Source of the DNA: Paraconiothyrium sp. Pb-2020
Taxonomy: Eukaryota; Ascomycota; Dothideomycetes; Pleosporales; Didymosphaeriaceae
NCBI GenBank assembly: GCA_022419385.1
Contig: JAJUBI010000001.1
Span: 5,270,001-5,334,000 of the forward strand
Length of the DNA stretch: 64,000 bases
Reading direction: 5' to 3'
Shown: piece by piece, positions 44,026 to 54,500 of the stretch
Position numbering within the stretch: position 1 is the first letter of the stretch
How the letters are laid out: every line of letters begins with the position of its first letter
Translations under genes and position numbers: made by a program
Notes under the pieces: model-generated
What the model was told of the DNA's origin: nothing
The model's input: the letters and a program-made list of their open reading frames with translations, nothing else
The model's database searches: none

Positions 44026-45522
44026 TTAACTCGACCAGAACCAGCCAGTCTTCTTGTTGTTTTGGTAAGGTTGTTCCTGAACCTTGCCCTGAGTAGCAGC
44101 CTCCAACATCCTCGACGAAGTGTTAGATCCTTTAACGTCAGCTTCCTGTCCTCGCTCAGTGTGAACAGTTTCGGAGCTTTCTTCTCGACCGTCGTTGAAG
44201 CGCTTCTTTAACACGACCTTCGTGGTGACAGTGCCATCAGGATGAACCGTACGCTCAGTAGTGGTAAGAGTCGAGAGCACAGACGGGCGTCCTTCGGTCT
44301 GAGCGCTCGCTCCGAATGCGGAAACGGGACCGAGCACGCGTTCGTAAGCTTCTAGTTCTGTCTCTGGCGTGTCGTTACCCCAGCCGCCTTGCTTAGTCTT
44401 CGGAGTCGGAGGCTCGTCGTGTTGGTCTTCGTGATCATGACTATACTCATAATTGGGCTCCTCCGCTGTCTCCTCGCCCTCCCACGGAATTCGTTTGGGG
44501 TACTCGTTTCCAGGCAGCCGACCCACGAAACTGTGGTCTGTTTGGTCGAAGAAGCGGCGCGCCCAGCTATCGTGCGGTAGGTGGTCAGATTGGCCCAACT
44601 TCTCTGGAGGTATCAAAGGGTAGCCGTTCTGAGAACGAAGGAGATCCTCAAAAGCATCCCTGGGTATGCCAGTGCGTGCCAACTCTGCAGCAACTCTTGA
44701 ACTTTCAGACATGTCGTATGACTCATCGGTATCATGACTGTCGCGACGAAATAGTTCTTGGAACATAGGTAGCAGCGCTTCATCCAACTGGTGCAGGAAA
44801 CGCTGCTGTTGCTCCACCCACCCAGTATGGTCGGGATGCATGGACCGCTGCTCTGATGTGTCACTGTGCTCTTCGGTTCGTTTGACCGCAGCCATGGACT
44901 CTTCCCGTCGGCGGCGCCATCGGCGACATCGATCGCCTCTGCTCGAGGCATCCTCCTCTGCGTCGAACGGCCTAGGAAAGCCCCAATCCCACGACCAACC
45001 CCACTCCTGTCCCTTTTCGTTCGCCACCTTCTCCACCAGATCGTTCCTAGTTCTCCCCTCGTGCGCCTCCGAGATGAGGCCCGCCCTCTTGCTTCCCTCA
45101 AGTGACGTTATCTTTCCGTTATGGCTATGCCCGTCACGAAGGATGCTCCCCTTGCCACTTTCTACGATTTGCTTTCGGAGCTCATCGGCGGCATAGTTGA
45201 GCCGCAACAGAACCTCACCTTTGTCTAGTGCCTTTTCTACATTGCCGGCGCGATAAAGCTCGCGGCACTCTGCAATCAAGTTTGCCGTCTCTTCTTCCAG
45301 CTCATGTAGCTCCTTGCACTTTGTGTTGTCTGCGCGGCCGAAGAGGCAATGTTCACGTGCAACGTGGACGTTCTTGTAGTTGGCAATCGTTGCGGGCAGC
45401 GTGAAGACGGTATTCATGAGGGACGAGACCTGCGAGTCGGCGAAGCGGCGGAAGGTGATGAACGGGTTGTGTTCGTCGATGCGGTCGCGGTTGCGGCGAG
45501 AGTCGTTATCATCTGAAGCCAT
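44026..45522 (-). CDS. Conserved-looking acidic protein, unassigned
   Basis: A single exon encodes 498 residues. The N-terminus (NPFITFRRFADSQVSSLMNTVFTLPATI) looks like a conserved block. A Cys-containing region follows (HCLFGRADNTKC, LIAECRELYRAG). The middle is rich in Glu, Asp and Arg with a Trp cluster (EWGWSWDWGFPRPFD). The C-terminal part has TTERTVHPDGTVTTKVVLKKRFNDG, a beta-like repeat also seen in some chaperone-associated fungal proteins. There is no signal peptide or membrane span. It ends with GWFWSS. I recall similar proteins in filamentous ascomycetes but no function. Confidence 0.7.
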   Translation of the reverse strand: MASDDNDSRRNRDRIDEHNPFITFRRFADSQVSSLMNTVFTLPATIANYKNVHVAREHCLFGRADNTKCKELHELEEETANLIAECRELYRAGNVEKALDKGEVLLRLNYAADELRKQIVESGKGSILRDGHSHNGKITSLEGSKRAGLISEAHEGRTRNDLVEKVANEKGQEWGWSWDWGFPRPFDAEEDASSRGDRCRRWRRRREESMAAVKRTEEHSDTSEQRSMHPDHTGWVEQQQRFLHQLDEALLPMFQELFRRDSHDTDESYDMSESSRVAAELARTGIPRDAFEDLLRSQNGYPLIPPEKLGQSDHLPHDSWARRFFDQTDHSFVGRLPGNEYPKRIPWEGEETAEEPNYEYSHDHEDQHDEPPTPKTKQGGWGNDTPETELEAYERVLGPVSAFGASAQTEGRPSVLSTLTTTERTVHPDGTVTTKVVLKKRFNDGREESSETVHTERGQEADVKGSNTSSRMLEAATQGKVQEQPYQNNKKTGWFWSS

Positions 45523-46280
45523 AGTGATTTCACTGGGAGTAGTCGACGATGGAAGAGTGAGAGCGATTGTTTGCTTGATAAGAGGCGGGGCCCGGGAGCT
45601 ATGGCCAGTGAACGGCAGCCTGTCCGCGACGCGCCATTAATCGGCGTCGGTGTTTCATGGCGCGCCGCTCCGATGCCTACCATCACTCTTGGCCAACCGC
45701 GACGGCAATGCCTACGTCTCTTCAAACACAATTCTCGAGACAATAGTTGTGCGGTTGTCTTGCCTAATATGAAGCATGTGCGAATCCTGTTGGCGCCTTT
45801 CTTGGTACTCGGACCTAGCTAAGAGGCGACATCGTTGTCCCCATCGTTATAACCCAACCTATTTCATCGCAATGACATACACGACAGCGGCAACTCATCT
45901 CCTTTTTTGGTCAAGCTTTGACGATGCCACTACTATGACTAAATGATAGTAAGACTTGTCTTATCAGTCTTCCTGGTGTACGATACTCCATGTATAATTT
46001 CCATCAAACCCTTTCCCCTTCGATTACTTTCGAAACCGAGAAGAGCGACTTCAAAAGTTAGATTGAAGTATGATTCCGTGGTAGTGCGACTAGAACACAA
46101 AGTATCGCCCCGGTCCCATATCTCTCGTGTGAGGACATACACCTACGCTCGACTATCTACCTTTGCTTCCACAGCTTGCCGCGCCGCCTTCCTTACAGCA
46201 TGCGCAATTATTAAGCTCTACACCTGCCACTTGTTTTCCCCGGACGACCACCCCACCTCTCCCTTCTTCCACTGCCGCCA
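45523..46280. other. Intergenic region
   Basis: 5' flank of the acidic protein gene and 3' flank of the next minus-strand gene. Nothing supported. Confidence 0.55.
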
Positions 46281-47308
46281 TCAGTTATGTTCGTTGTAGT
46301 CTGAGTCCGGCGGAGTGTCTACATCGGGGTCGGATTCCGAGGTGTCATATTGACTACACGTTCTACGGGTCGGGGGATTGATAGGGACCCTGGACGCCTC
46401 TGAGTCGGTAAGATCCGTAGAAAGAGCTTCTACATTCTCTTTCTTTCCTTCCACCTGGTGTAGATCCTTGAGCCAAAATACCAGGCTCGGTCCCCGGTAA
46501 TCATCTCCCTTGGATGCAGCGAAAATAGTAACCTTATCCACAGTTTTTAGCCCAAACTGCTCTTTGTGCTGGACCAACAGCCACGCTGCACCGCATCCGT
46601 TCGGAGTACTAAGAATCGCTTTCCCCTCGTCCGTGTCCATGCCGACATGGATTCCAGGCCAGGCAGGCAGCGTTTCGGGCCAGGCATGTTGTGGGCCAAC
46701 GTCGTGCCCAAACAAGACGTGTTCGAGCATGGCCAAGGTCGTTAAATTCTGGATGGTGTGCTGGATGACGTAATTTAACTTCATCGGCAAGGCAGGAGTA
46801 GTGGTGAACGCGCCGAGAAACTGCAAAAACGCGACGTCGGACCAATGGTACAGCGGCGGCCAGCTCACACCGCTGCTCACGCCGCTGGTATCATCCAGCA
46901 TATACTGAGCGGTCGAATTGGAATACGCGATCAGCACGCCGTCTTCGTGGTTCACTACTTGTAAGAAGTATGCCGATGAGAACTTTACACGTTAGGACTA
47001 CATCAAGAGGGGAAATTTGCACTTACAGGGTAGGCAATTTGATCCACGAGCGTATCTTGACTATGTTCGTGATAAATTCGAACGTTCCGCCCTCCATTGT
47101 CGCTCACTCTGTCGTCCACACTCAGGCCTTGCAGACAGGCGCGCAGGGGCTCGAATGCGAACCTTCCATACTGAGGACTCTCAATGTATCCATAATTTCC
47201 GAGATCTGAGTACGTTGTGAAGATACTTTGCTCCACTTCATGGGCAGTGAGGAGGTTTAGCAGGTGGGCGCCTTTGGCGACTCCCTGATTAAATGTGCCT
47301 TCGGTCAT
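46281..47308 (-). CDS. Unassigned cytosolic protein
   Basis: Exons 47027-47308 and 46281-46982, with a short 44-bp intron (gtaagt, CCTAAC branch, taaag), give 327 residues. Splicing yields QIAYP-FSSAYFLQVVNHEDGVLIAY, a smooth continuation. The first in-frame ATG (47308) is used. The frame upstream is open but starts with GTG, so an extra first exon is possible. The body is globular with many aromatics (WPPLYHWSDVAFLQFLGAF, HAWPETLPAWPGIHVGMD, GPSLVFWLKDL). The last 50 residues are acidic and Ser/Thr/Pro-rich. No signal peptide. No family recognised. Confidence 0.6.
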
Positions 47309-47609
47309 TGTTCCGTCCAACGTTGCGATTGAAAAGCAACGCACAGTGTGGAAACTCTCGACAAGTTAAGTACATCATCGATGTGGTTGCCTGCTGAAGG
47401 TTTATTTGTGATTGTTTGCTCGCAAGGAAGTGAAAGGTGGAACATAGTGACCCATTTGGTGGGGCCTTCAGAGACAGCTGAAAAGTGAAGGGAAGCAACC
47501 CAGGGGTAAATGCGTACAACCATGCTGCTCCCTAACACATTTCTAAACCTAATTATTATCAAATCTGAGTTTTGGCAGATGTAGAGGAAAGCACAATCAT
47601 GTGGCATCG
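47309..47609. other. Short intergenic region
   Basis: 5' flank of the unassigned gene and 3' flank of the WD-repeat gene. Nothing seen. Confidence 0.5.
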
Positions 47610-48954
47610 TTAATAGGGAGCAAATCTCCCTTCTTCCCCCTTCCGCTTGTCCTTCTTTTTGTCCTTCCGCTTCTCTTTTTTGTCCTTTGATTTCGACTTT
47701 GGTTCTGCAGCCTCCTCGTCAACTTCCATGGTACTATCGCTTGACATTTTCCACGCTCGTACAAAACCATCCTCTCCGCAAGTATATGTTATAAGCGTCT
47801 GGGGCTGGTCAGTAAATGCATCAGTAACGTTAGAGCTAGGTAATAAAGCTTACAGAAACATCAGTAAACAGATCTCGTACAATTTCCTCGCCATGGGCGC
47901 CCTGAAAACGAATCGGTTGTTGCAGATTGCAGATATAGTTGAGGGGGCCACCTTGCGCGTTCTTTTGCACAGGGTACAGGGTGAGGTCACCGGAGCTTTG
48001 GAGATCAGCACCATGTTCCGTGACTAGACTGCTGTCGGGGAATTGACTTACCTATGCTTCCCGGCCGCAAGATACGCTTTGTCGCCAACCCAGTGCATCT
48101 TAGCCAAGTACTCGCATCCTAGCTGCTCCCTCATATCACCATAGGCTTTAGGCTTTGGCTCCTCTTGCTCTTCATCCTGGCTCTGTAGCGCGTAGAAACT
48201 CAGCGTCTCGTCCGTGCCCATGGCATAGATGTCAGTTGTTGGATACATGAAGCCCGCGCGCGCAATGGCAGAACGATGGTTGACGACCTGGTAAAGCGCG
48301 TCATCCTCATCAGCTTGAGTGAAGTCGAACACGTTGACTAAACCATCAGTGCTCGCGGACAAGAGCAGGTTCGGGAGGTTGGGATGAATCTGTAAGTCAG
48401 TGACGGTGTCTGTGTGCGAATCTACGTATTCGCGGACAGGTGCTTGTGGATTGCGCTGGTCCCAGATGTAGACTGGGGAGCCGTGTGGTCCATCTTCGGG
48501 ATTCTCAATGCCAGCGGCGAGGAAGTTCTTCTCAGAGCTGCAGACCAAAGATGATATAAGCTTCTGTGCTGCAATGAGATCAGTAACATGTTGCGATGGA
48601 CAAGCTGAACTACTCACGGCTTTGAATCTCCGCGACTGCCTTTCCCGGGTTCCTCTTGTCCCAAAACTTGATCAGGCCATCTCTTCCTGCCGTCGCTACT
48701 AGGTTGCTTTGCTGGTCGTTGCCGCGCTCGAGGCATGTGACCTTCTCGTTTACATTCTTGACGATACCGTTGGGGAGCACGTTAAGAGTTGCGGGATCGA
48801 AGAAGCGAAGAGAGTCATCAGAAGCGATTGCAGCGAGCTGGTCTGTTCGACTGTAGGTGAGCGGGTCATGCCGCGGCGCTGTAGACACGATCCTGTAGAT
48901 GTACGAATTGGGCGCCAACCCTAGGTCGGCCTGGCCGTGCTGCGAGGCGCTCAT
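47610..48954 (-). CDS. WD40-repeat protein, WDR89-like
   Basis: Exons 48618-48954, 48052-48568, 47854-47995 and 47610-47804 give 396 residues. All three introns are GT-AG (49, 56 and 49 bp). The repeat units are recognisable: AAIASDDSLRFFD, LVATAGRDGLIKFWDKRNP, FLAAGIE...VYIWDQRNP, LLSASTDGLVNVFDF, AAGKHSSGDLTLYPV and TYTCGEDGFVRAWKM. A highly basic Lys/Glu tail (KDKKEKRKDKKKDKRK) ends the protein, which suggests nuclear or nucleolar location. The layout fits the WDR89 family, whose molecular role is poorly known. The promoter is shared with the divergent SdhC gene. Confidence 0.9.
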
Positions 48955-49773
48955 GATAATTTCTCAATGCTGCCCAAGGAAGTGTTACTTTGGTATCGAG
49001 TTGCAGCAACGGTCGACCATTGTCCGTGACAGATGCGGTTGCGACGATCTCGTGCCAGAACAAAATTTTTGCTTGTGTGGGCAACGGACATAAAGTGTGG
49101 TCACAAGTGCGTGAGACCTATCTTGATGACGCTGATACACAGAACGCTCGCTTTAATCTGACTATGTGCACTCCTAGAGCATACTCCACGACTCGGAGGG
49201 CTCACCAGTCAAATAATAAGCAGAACATGCAATCTATGCTACGGATGACTGGGCACATCGCGAAGCTACATTTGTGCCCGCTTTGACGGTGTCCAACAGG
49301 CAAGAAACCAGTCATAAGGACTGTGTCGGCAATTGAACTTTTCGCAGACGCAAAGCAGACGGGTAGCATGATTTCTTTCATAAAGATGTAGCCCTGGATA
49401 TGAAACTCATCAGGTCATTTTTTCAGGCCAAATGAGCGATTAACTACGGGCGTTCTTCGCGGATCCCTCAGGTCCCAGTACCGCTGACATAACGCCAGCA
49501 GAAAGGCCGTCACTCCGCGATCTCATACCCGGAGGTTGATGCGGCGATATCGAGGTTCCTGGAGAGAAGAAGAGCAGAGCCGCGCCGGCGAGGAATTTTC
49601 GGGTGCCCTGCGCGTTGACTAAGCAGATCGCTTTTCGAAGCGCGGTGATTGGCCGCTTCGGCAACGGCTCGGATGCTGGGCGATTCATGGGATGTGAGCG
49701 CAAAGCAACTACATCACCACCACCGACGACAGCCCTCTCCCCTCCACACCAATTGGCAGCCGCGGCGCGCATC
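48955..49773. other. Divergent promoter, WDR89-like and SdhC genes
   Basis: Two housekeeping genes diverge from here. A reverse CCAAT box (attgg, 49648-49652) lies about 120 bases upstream of the SdhC start, and the palindrome CCAATTGG is at 49749-49756. CCAAT boxes bind the HAP/CBC complex, which controls respiratory genes in fungi. No TATA box was evident. Confidence 0.5.
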
Positions 49774-50395
49774 ATGGCTTCCCAGCGAGTGTTCCAGCTT
49801 GGCCTGCGACGGGCGGCCGCCCCCAGCTTCCGATTCCAGCCTGCCGGGCGCATGGTCCAGCGGAGGTACGTAGCCCGTGACACCATCACCAGCTGCTCAC
49901 CCCATCAGCGCCGCCCAGAACACGTGAAGCTGACACTACAACAGACTCGCAAACACCCAGACTACTGGGAAGATCAGCCAGGAGACTGGGGAGGAAATCC
50001 TTGCGAAGCAGCGCCTCCAGCGCCCCGTCTCCCCGCATCTGGCCATCTACCGACCGCAAATCACCTGGTACGGCTCTGGTCTCAACCGTATCACTGCCGT
50101 TATTCTTAGCGGCGGTCTCTATCTTTTCGGCTTCGCATACCTCGCGGCCCCTACGCTCGGATGGCACCTCGAGAGTCAGTCCCTAGTTGCTGCGGTCGCC
50201 GCATGGCCGTTGTGGGCTAAGGCCTCCGCCAAGTTGGCTGTTGCGATGCCTTTCTTCTACCACACCGTGAACGGTCTGAGGCATATTGCTTGGGACTTCG
50301 GTGTTGGCCTGTCGAACACTACGGTTGCGAGAACCGGCTGGACCGCTGTGGCCGCTACGTTTGCTTTGTCGGCCTACTACGCTTTCTTCCACTAG
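49774..50395 (+). CDS. sdhC: Succinate dehydrogenase cytochrome b560 subunit
   Basis: Exons 49774-49865 and 49945-50395, with a 79-bp intron (gtacgt, CTGAC branch, aacag), give 180 residues. The N-terminus (MASQRVFQLGLRRAAAPSFRF) is Arg-rich and lacks acids, as in a mitochondrial presequence. KQRLQRPVSPHLAIYRPQITW is the SdhC signature before the first span. Three spans follow (AVILSGGLYLFGFAYLAA, ASAKLAVAMPFFYHTVNG, GWTAVAATFALSAYYAFF). The heme-ligand His is expected in MPFFYHTVNGLRHIAWD. The protein anchors complex II in the inner membrane and helps bind ubiquinone. Confidence 0.95.
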
Positions 50396-51510
50396 GGGCT
50401 GAATACCGAGATGGTGGGAACTTTCGGGCGACTGATGTGCAAGAGAAGTTGCTGGCGGTGGATGCTGGGTTCGAGTTGGTTGGCAAGAGCGAGTAAGAAT
50501 GCAGCGCTGGGGGAGACACACATGTAAATTTTCTGTTTGAAATACTACACGCAGACGCAATCAATTTATTACACATCCATCGTACAGCAACTTCGGGTCA
50601 TCACTACCCTGAACAGTCTTCTGTGGAACTGGAGTGGCGGCAGCCGTCTGGCTTGATACACCCTGCATTAGAATACCATTGCTCCTACAACAAATTCCCC
50701 GTCTTAACCATTGCTTTGTCACGACATATTCCTTCATGCCCTACGTACGAAAGTCACCCTGTTATAGTATCTTAAATTTAGTACTAAGGACTGGGACAGC
50801 GTACACCAAGCACAACCTTTCTAACATACCAAATCTAAAGAATAGATACTAAAGTTGCACTGCAATACATAATAAGAACTGAGCCCGTAGGAAGAGGCTC
50901 TGTAATCGGCCTCCGACCGCCACTGGGTTTCATGCTTTCACCAATTGAGTATGCTCACTGTGAGACAAAGAGACACCAAACGCCTGTCACGTGAGTGCGC
51001 GTTAGCCCTGGAGTAAGCGGAGGAGTAATGTCGCGTGGCTAAATACGACACATTCCTCCACAACGTCGCACCGGAACGGCTCCGGCAGGCAGTCGCAATC
51101 ATGGCGGAGTCGCAAGATTGTACGATGTTGCAAGATAAACTCTATGATGTGAGTTGTCGTCTCCTCGCATCCATGCAGTGCGGCAAGACCCCGGTCGTTC
51201 TTGCAGATCATGGAACGTGCGATCTGAGCGCATCCTCTGACGCCACAAGGATCCGTCCCAACTCTCCCAGCTGCTCCGCCAGCGGGCAGGCAGGCAGTTC
51301 GACATTCACTCCTTCACTTTAACTGAACATCACATTGTCAACGCGACGCCCACGTTCCCTTCGGAGCGGCTGCCTAGCCCACAGCGCCCCGCTGTCGCGC
51401 TTTCTCTTTCACCAACGCGTGCCCCATCTCGACGCGTACGATTCGACTCGCGACATGCTACACCCAACCTTTACAACCACCACTCGGCACCGGTCAGTAC
51501 GGGCGAGTTG
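50396..51510. other. Intergenic region
   Basis: 3' flank of sdhC and promoter or 5' leader of the checkpoint gene. The frame 51035-51322 lacks an ATG and has no support. Confidence 0.55.
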
Positions 51511-54500
51511 ATGACAGAGAAGGAGGACACGCGCAAGCCCTACCAGTCATTCAACGGCGCCATGGACGCTCCAGGCGACACGCAGCTGGATCCTGAGATC
51601 TTCAAGATGCTTACCAGCGGCATATACCCTAGCAAAAGCATGCTCGGTGCTGCCTTCGAGCCGGTGGTACCTTTGGCAGAACATGGGAGCTCGGAATCAG
51701 CGGAGAACTACATAGCAGTATCAAGTCAAGAACAACCCCGCGATCGTATCACCAGTCCGGTAACGATAAACGACGACCAAGACACGCAAAACCGCGCCCA
51801 CTATGCAGAGACTAGTCCTCTCAAACTCTTCGAGACACCGGCAGCGTATACAGGCAGGAAGCGGGACAGTCAGGGTCAGGCGCTGAGCTCGGTGGCCAGA
51901 GCCAACACTACTCCAGGGACTGTTTTGTCGGCATCCGCCTTCTTCGGCTTCGATGGCGGTGAACATGCCAATGGCATGTCCCTTACCCAAGCTTTCAATG
52001 CTACGCAGGCAAAAACATCACCAGCCGTAGGCAACCCAGACGACGATGTCGTCTTCCAGCGACCGTCCCCAAACATTGCCCATGCGCGTCATTCAAGCGC
52101 CGATGCCATGATATCCAGTCCCATCAAGCCACATAATCGAAAGGAACCAGTTGGGGATATAATCTTAAGGTCTTCCAGCGAACCTCGGGCCGATTACGAA
52201 TCGATGAAGCATTCGCAAGAGCGACGAACCCGAGAGCGAGCAAGCGAAGAGAACGACCTTGAAGAGCAACAGGACAGTTGGGAACAACCCACAGGCGTGG
52301 GAAAGCATTACGCCAGGCGAATAGCGAGAGAGCGTTTTGAGCAAGAAGCCGCCAAATCGCTCGCAGGTGTGTTTGCTCCAACGTCTTCAGCGCGTCTGCC
52401 CCAGAAGCGGAGCTTGCGTTCTATGAGGGCGACTACAACGTCCCCCAAGAAGCCCACAAGTACAGAACATCTTGTGTATCATGGCCCTTACGATGGTGCA
52501 GGTGCAGATGGCCCGTACGAACTATCGCAAAACCTATCAGGAAACGGCGATAACAATCATTCACCTAAGGAGCTACCTCAAGATCTTTTCAACCCTCACT
52601 CCGCACCTGCCACTGCAATGAAGGCGGCTGGGGCCGAAGACCGTGTTGAAGTACCCCATACCTCTTCACATCCGGCTCACACTTTCTCTGGACCCTCTTC
52701 GCACAACCCTTCTCAACCAAATCCTTCACCGTTGCAACCGCAACCAGACTCACAAATTCGAGCCCAGGCATCTCAACCTGCGCCGAAAAGTCTTTCGAGG
52801 CTTCGTAGTAGCCGAGAAACGGAAGTCGTTATGGACTCTCAGCCCGAGCCGGCAGGTACTTTCGGTGCTTCACAACCTGCCCCACTACGGTATCCTTCTT
52901 CACCGTCAACCAATGCATACAGTATCAATCAGACAACAATGCTACCCAAATCGGCACTCATCAGCTCACCTATGTCGTCGGCGATTCTTCTGCCACCCAA
53001 ATGCAGCTCACAAGCGCTCGGTATGATTATTGACGAGGATGGCACGGGCGATGTTGTCGGAGAGGCCGTTCCGAGCAGTCCACCTGCAATTGTACCTGCT
53101 GATGGCGATGGCGACATGACCTATGATGAGCATGCGTACGAAGAAGATTCGAATGATGATTGCAGGGAGCGAGATGTACAGTCAGGCGCAGACGATGTGG
53201 ACATGGCAGAGGCTGACGAAAGAGATGATCTACCCAAATCGCAAGAGCCAAGTGAATATGCATTATCGGACTCTGAGGACGAGGTAGAAGACAGGGAGCG
53301 CGCCGACGACGACGAAGTGCCTGAGACTATCGAACAGGAGCATGGTCAGGACGTCTTGATTCGCTCAAGTCATCCTGAAGGCGGCAAAGAAGAGAGCGCG
53401 GACACACCGATGGGTCCGCCACGCAACAACCGCCAGTCGACGGTGCCCGAAACTGATATGCTTGAAGAGACACAATCTCCATTGTTCCCTGAAGTTGCAG
53501 ACGCCACGCAGCTCGACACTACAGCAACGGCTACTGAGGATGTTGGTGTGGGAATTCTGGACGGTGATCAAAACGAGCTGATCGATCATGGCCCAAGCAA
53601 CAGCAATGAGCGCTTCGATACTGCGAAGAAGCATCAGTCGACATCGCAGGGTGTCAATGAAGTCAGCAGCGCTATCGAAGAAATCGTTACCGCACCTTCT
53701 CCGGCACGTTTCATGGGGCGTTCATTGCTTGACATTGCGAACGAATCAAGCACACAGCAATCGGTCGACCTTGATGGACTTGATCTACCACAGTTGAGCT
53801 TTGATAGAAATCCGGACGATCCGTTAGATGCCATGATAGTTCGAGATTCGCCATACCCTCCACGAAAGAAACGTCGAACCACTTATAGTACGAAGAAAGC
53901 ATTTCGGAGCCCGATCAAAGATACTGACCCTGTGTCAGATCAGTTGAGTAGCTCACCACAGCCAAAAGCATCGCACACAGCTGGCTGGTCGCCTCCAACG
54001 ACACAAGACCGTGAAGCACAAGGAGCGCAAGCTGCAGCGCGTGCTCGGCAGGAAGCTAGCATAAAGTCAGCTACGTTGAAGTCCAAGACTCGCTTCAAGC
54101 CAAATCAGCCTCAAACTCCTCGCAAGGGTGCTTTGAAGACAGTCAACAAAGCATTGTTGTCTAGATCGCCCGGGAAAACGCCACCAAAAGTGTTGCACGA
54201 GGATCGAACAGTGGAGCAGGCGACACCCAGTCGATCCATGGAAACTCGCAACGCTGACGTGGACTTGGGTGATATAAATCACCTTCATGCCGAGGACGAG
54301 CCTGTGCAAGACACCAACATCGCCAGCATTGAGCATGCAGATGTATCTATGGTTGATGATTTCGTCGAAGATCCGTTTGGAGAGCGCGATATGCCTAACC
54401 GCGTTTTCGCATTCTGGCCCAAAATTGGTTATTGTCCTGCAACATGCATTGGTCGTGTGGACTCGCGTCGTCTTCGTGTCCGCTACGATGATGGCACGCT

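Noticed and set aside
48024..48051. A 20- or 28-base intron in the WDR89-like gene
   Set aside because: Acceptors at these distances are too close to the GTAAGT donor or give the wrong frame. The acceptor at 47996 gives a normal 56-bp intron and a better repeat sequence.
49440..49889. 149-residue minus-strand ORF
   Set aside because: Overlaps the first exon and promoter of sdhC and has a random Arg/Ala-rich translation.
51035..51322. 95-residue plus-strand ORF
   Set aside because: Starts with GTG, not ATG, and has no domain.
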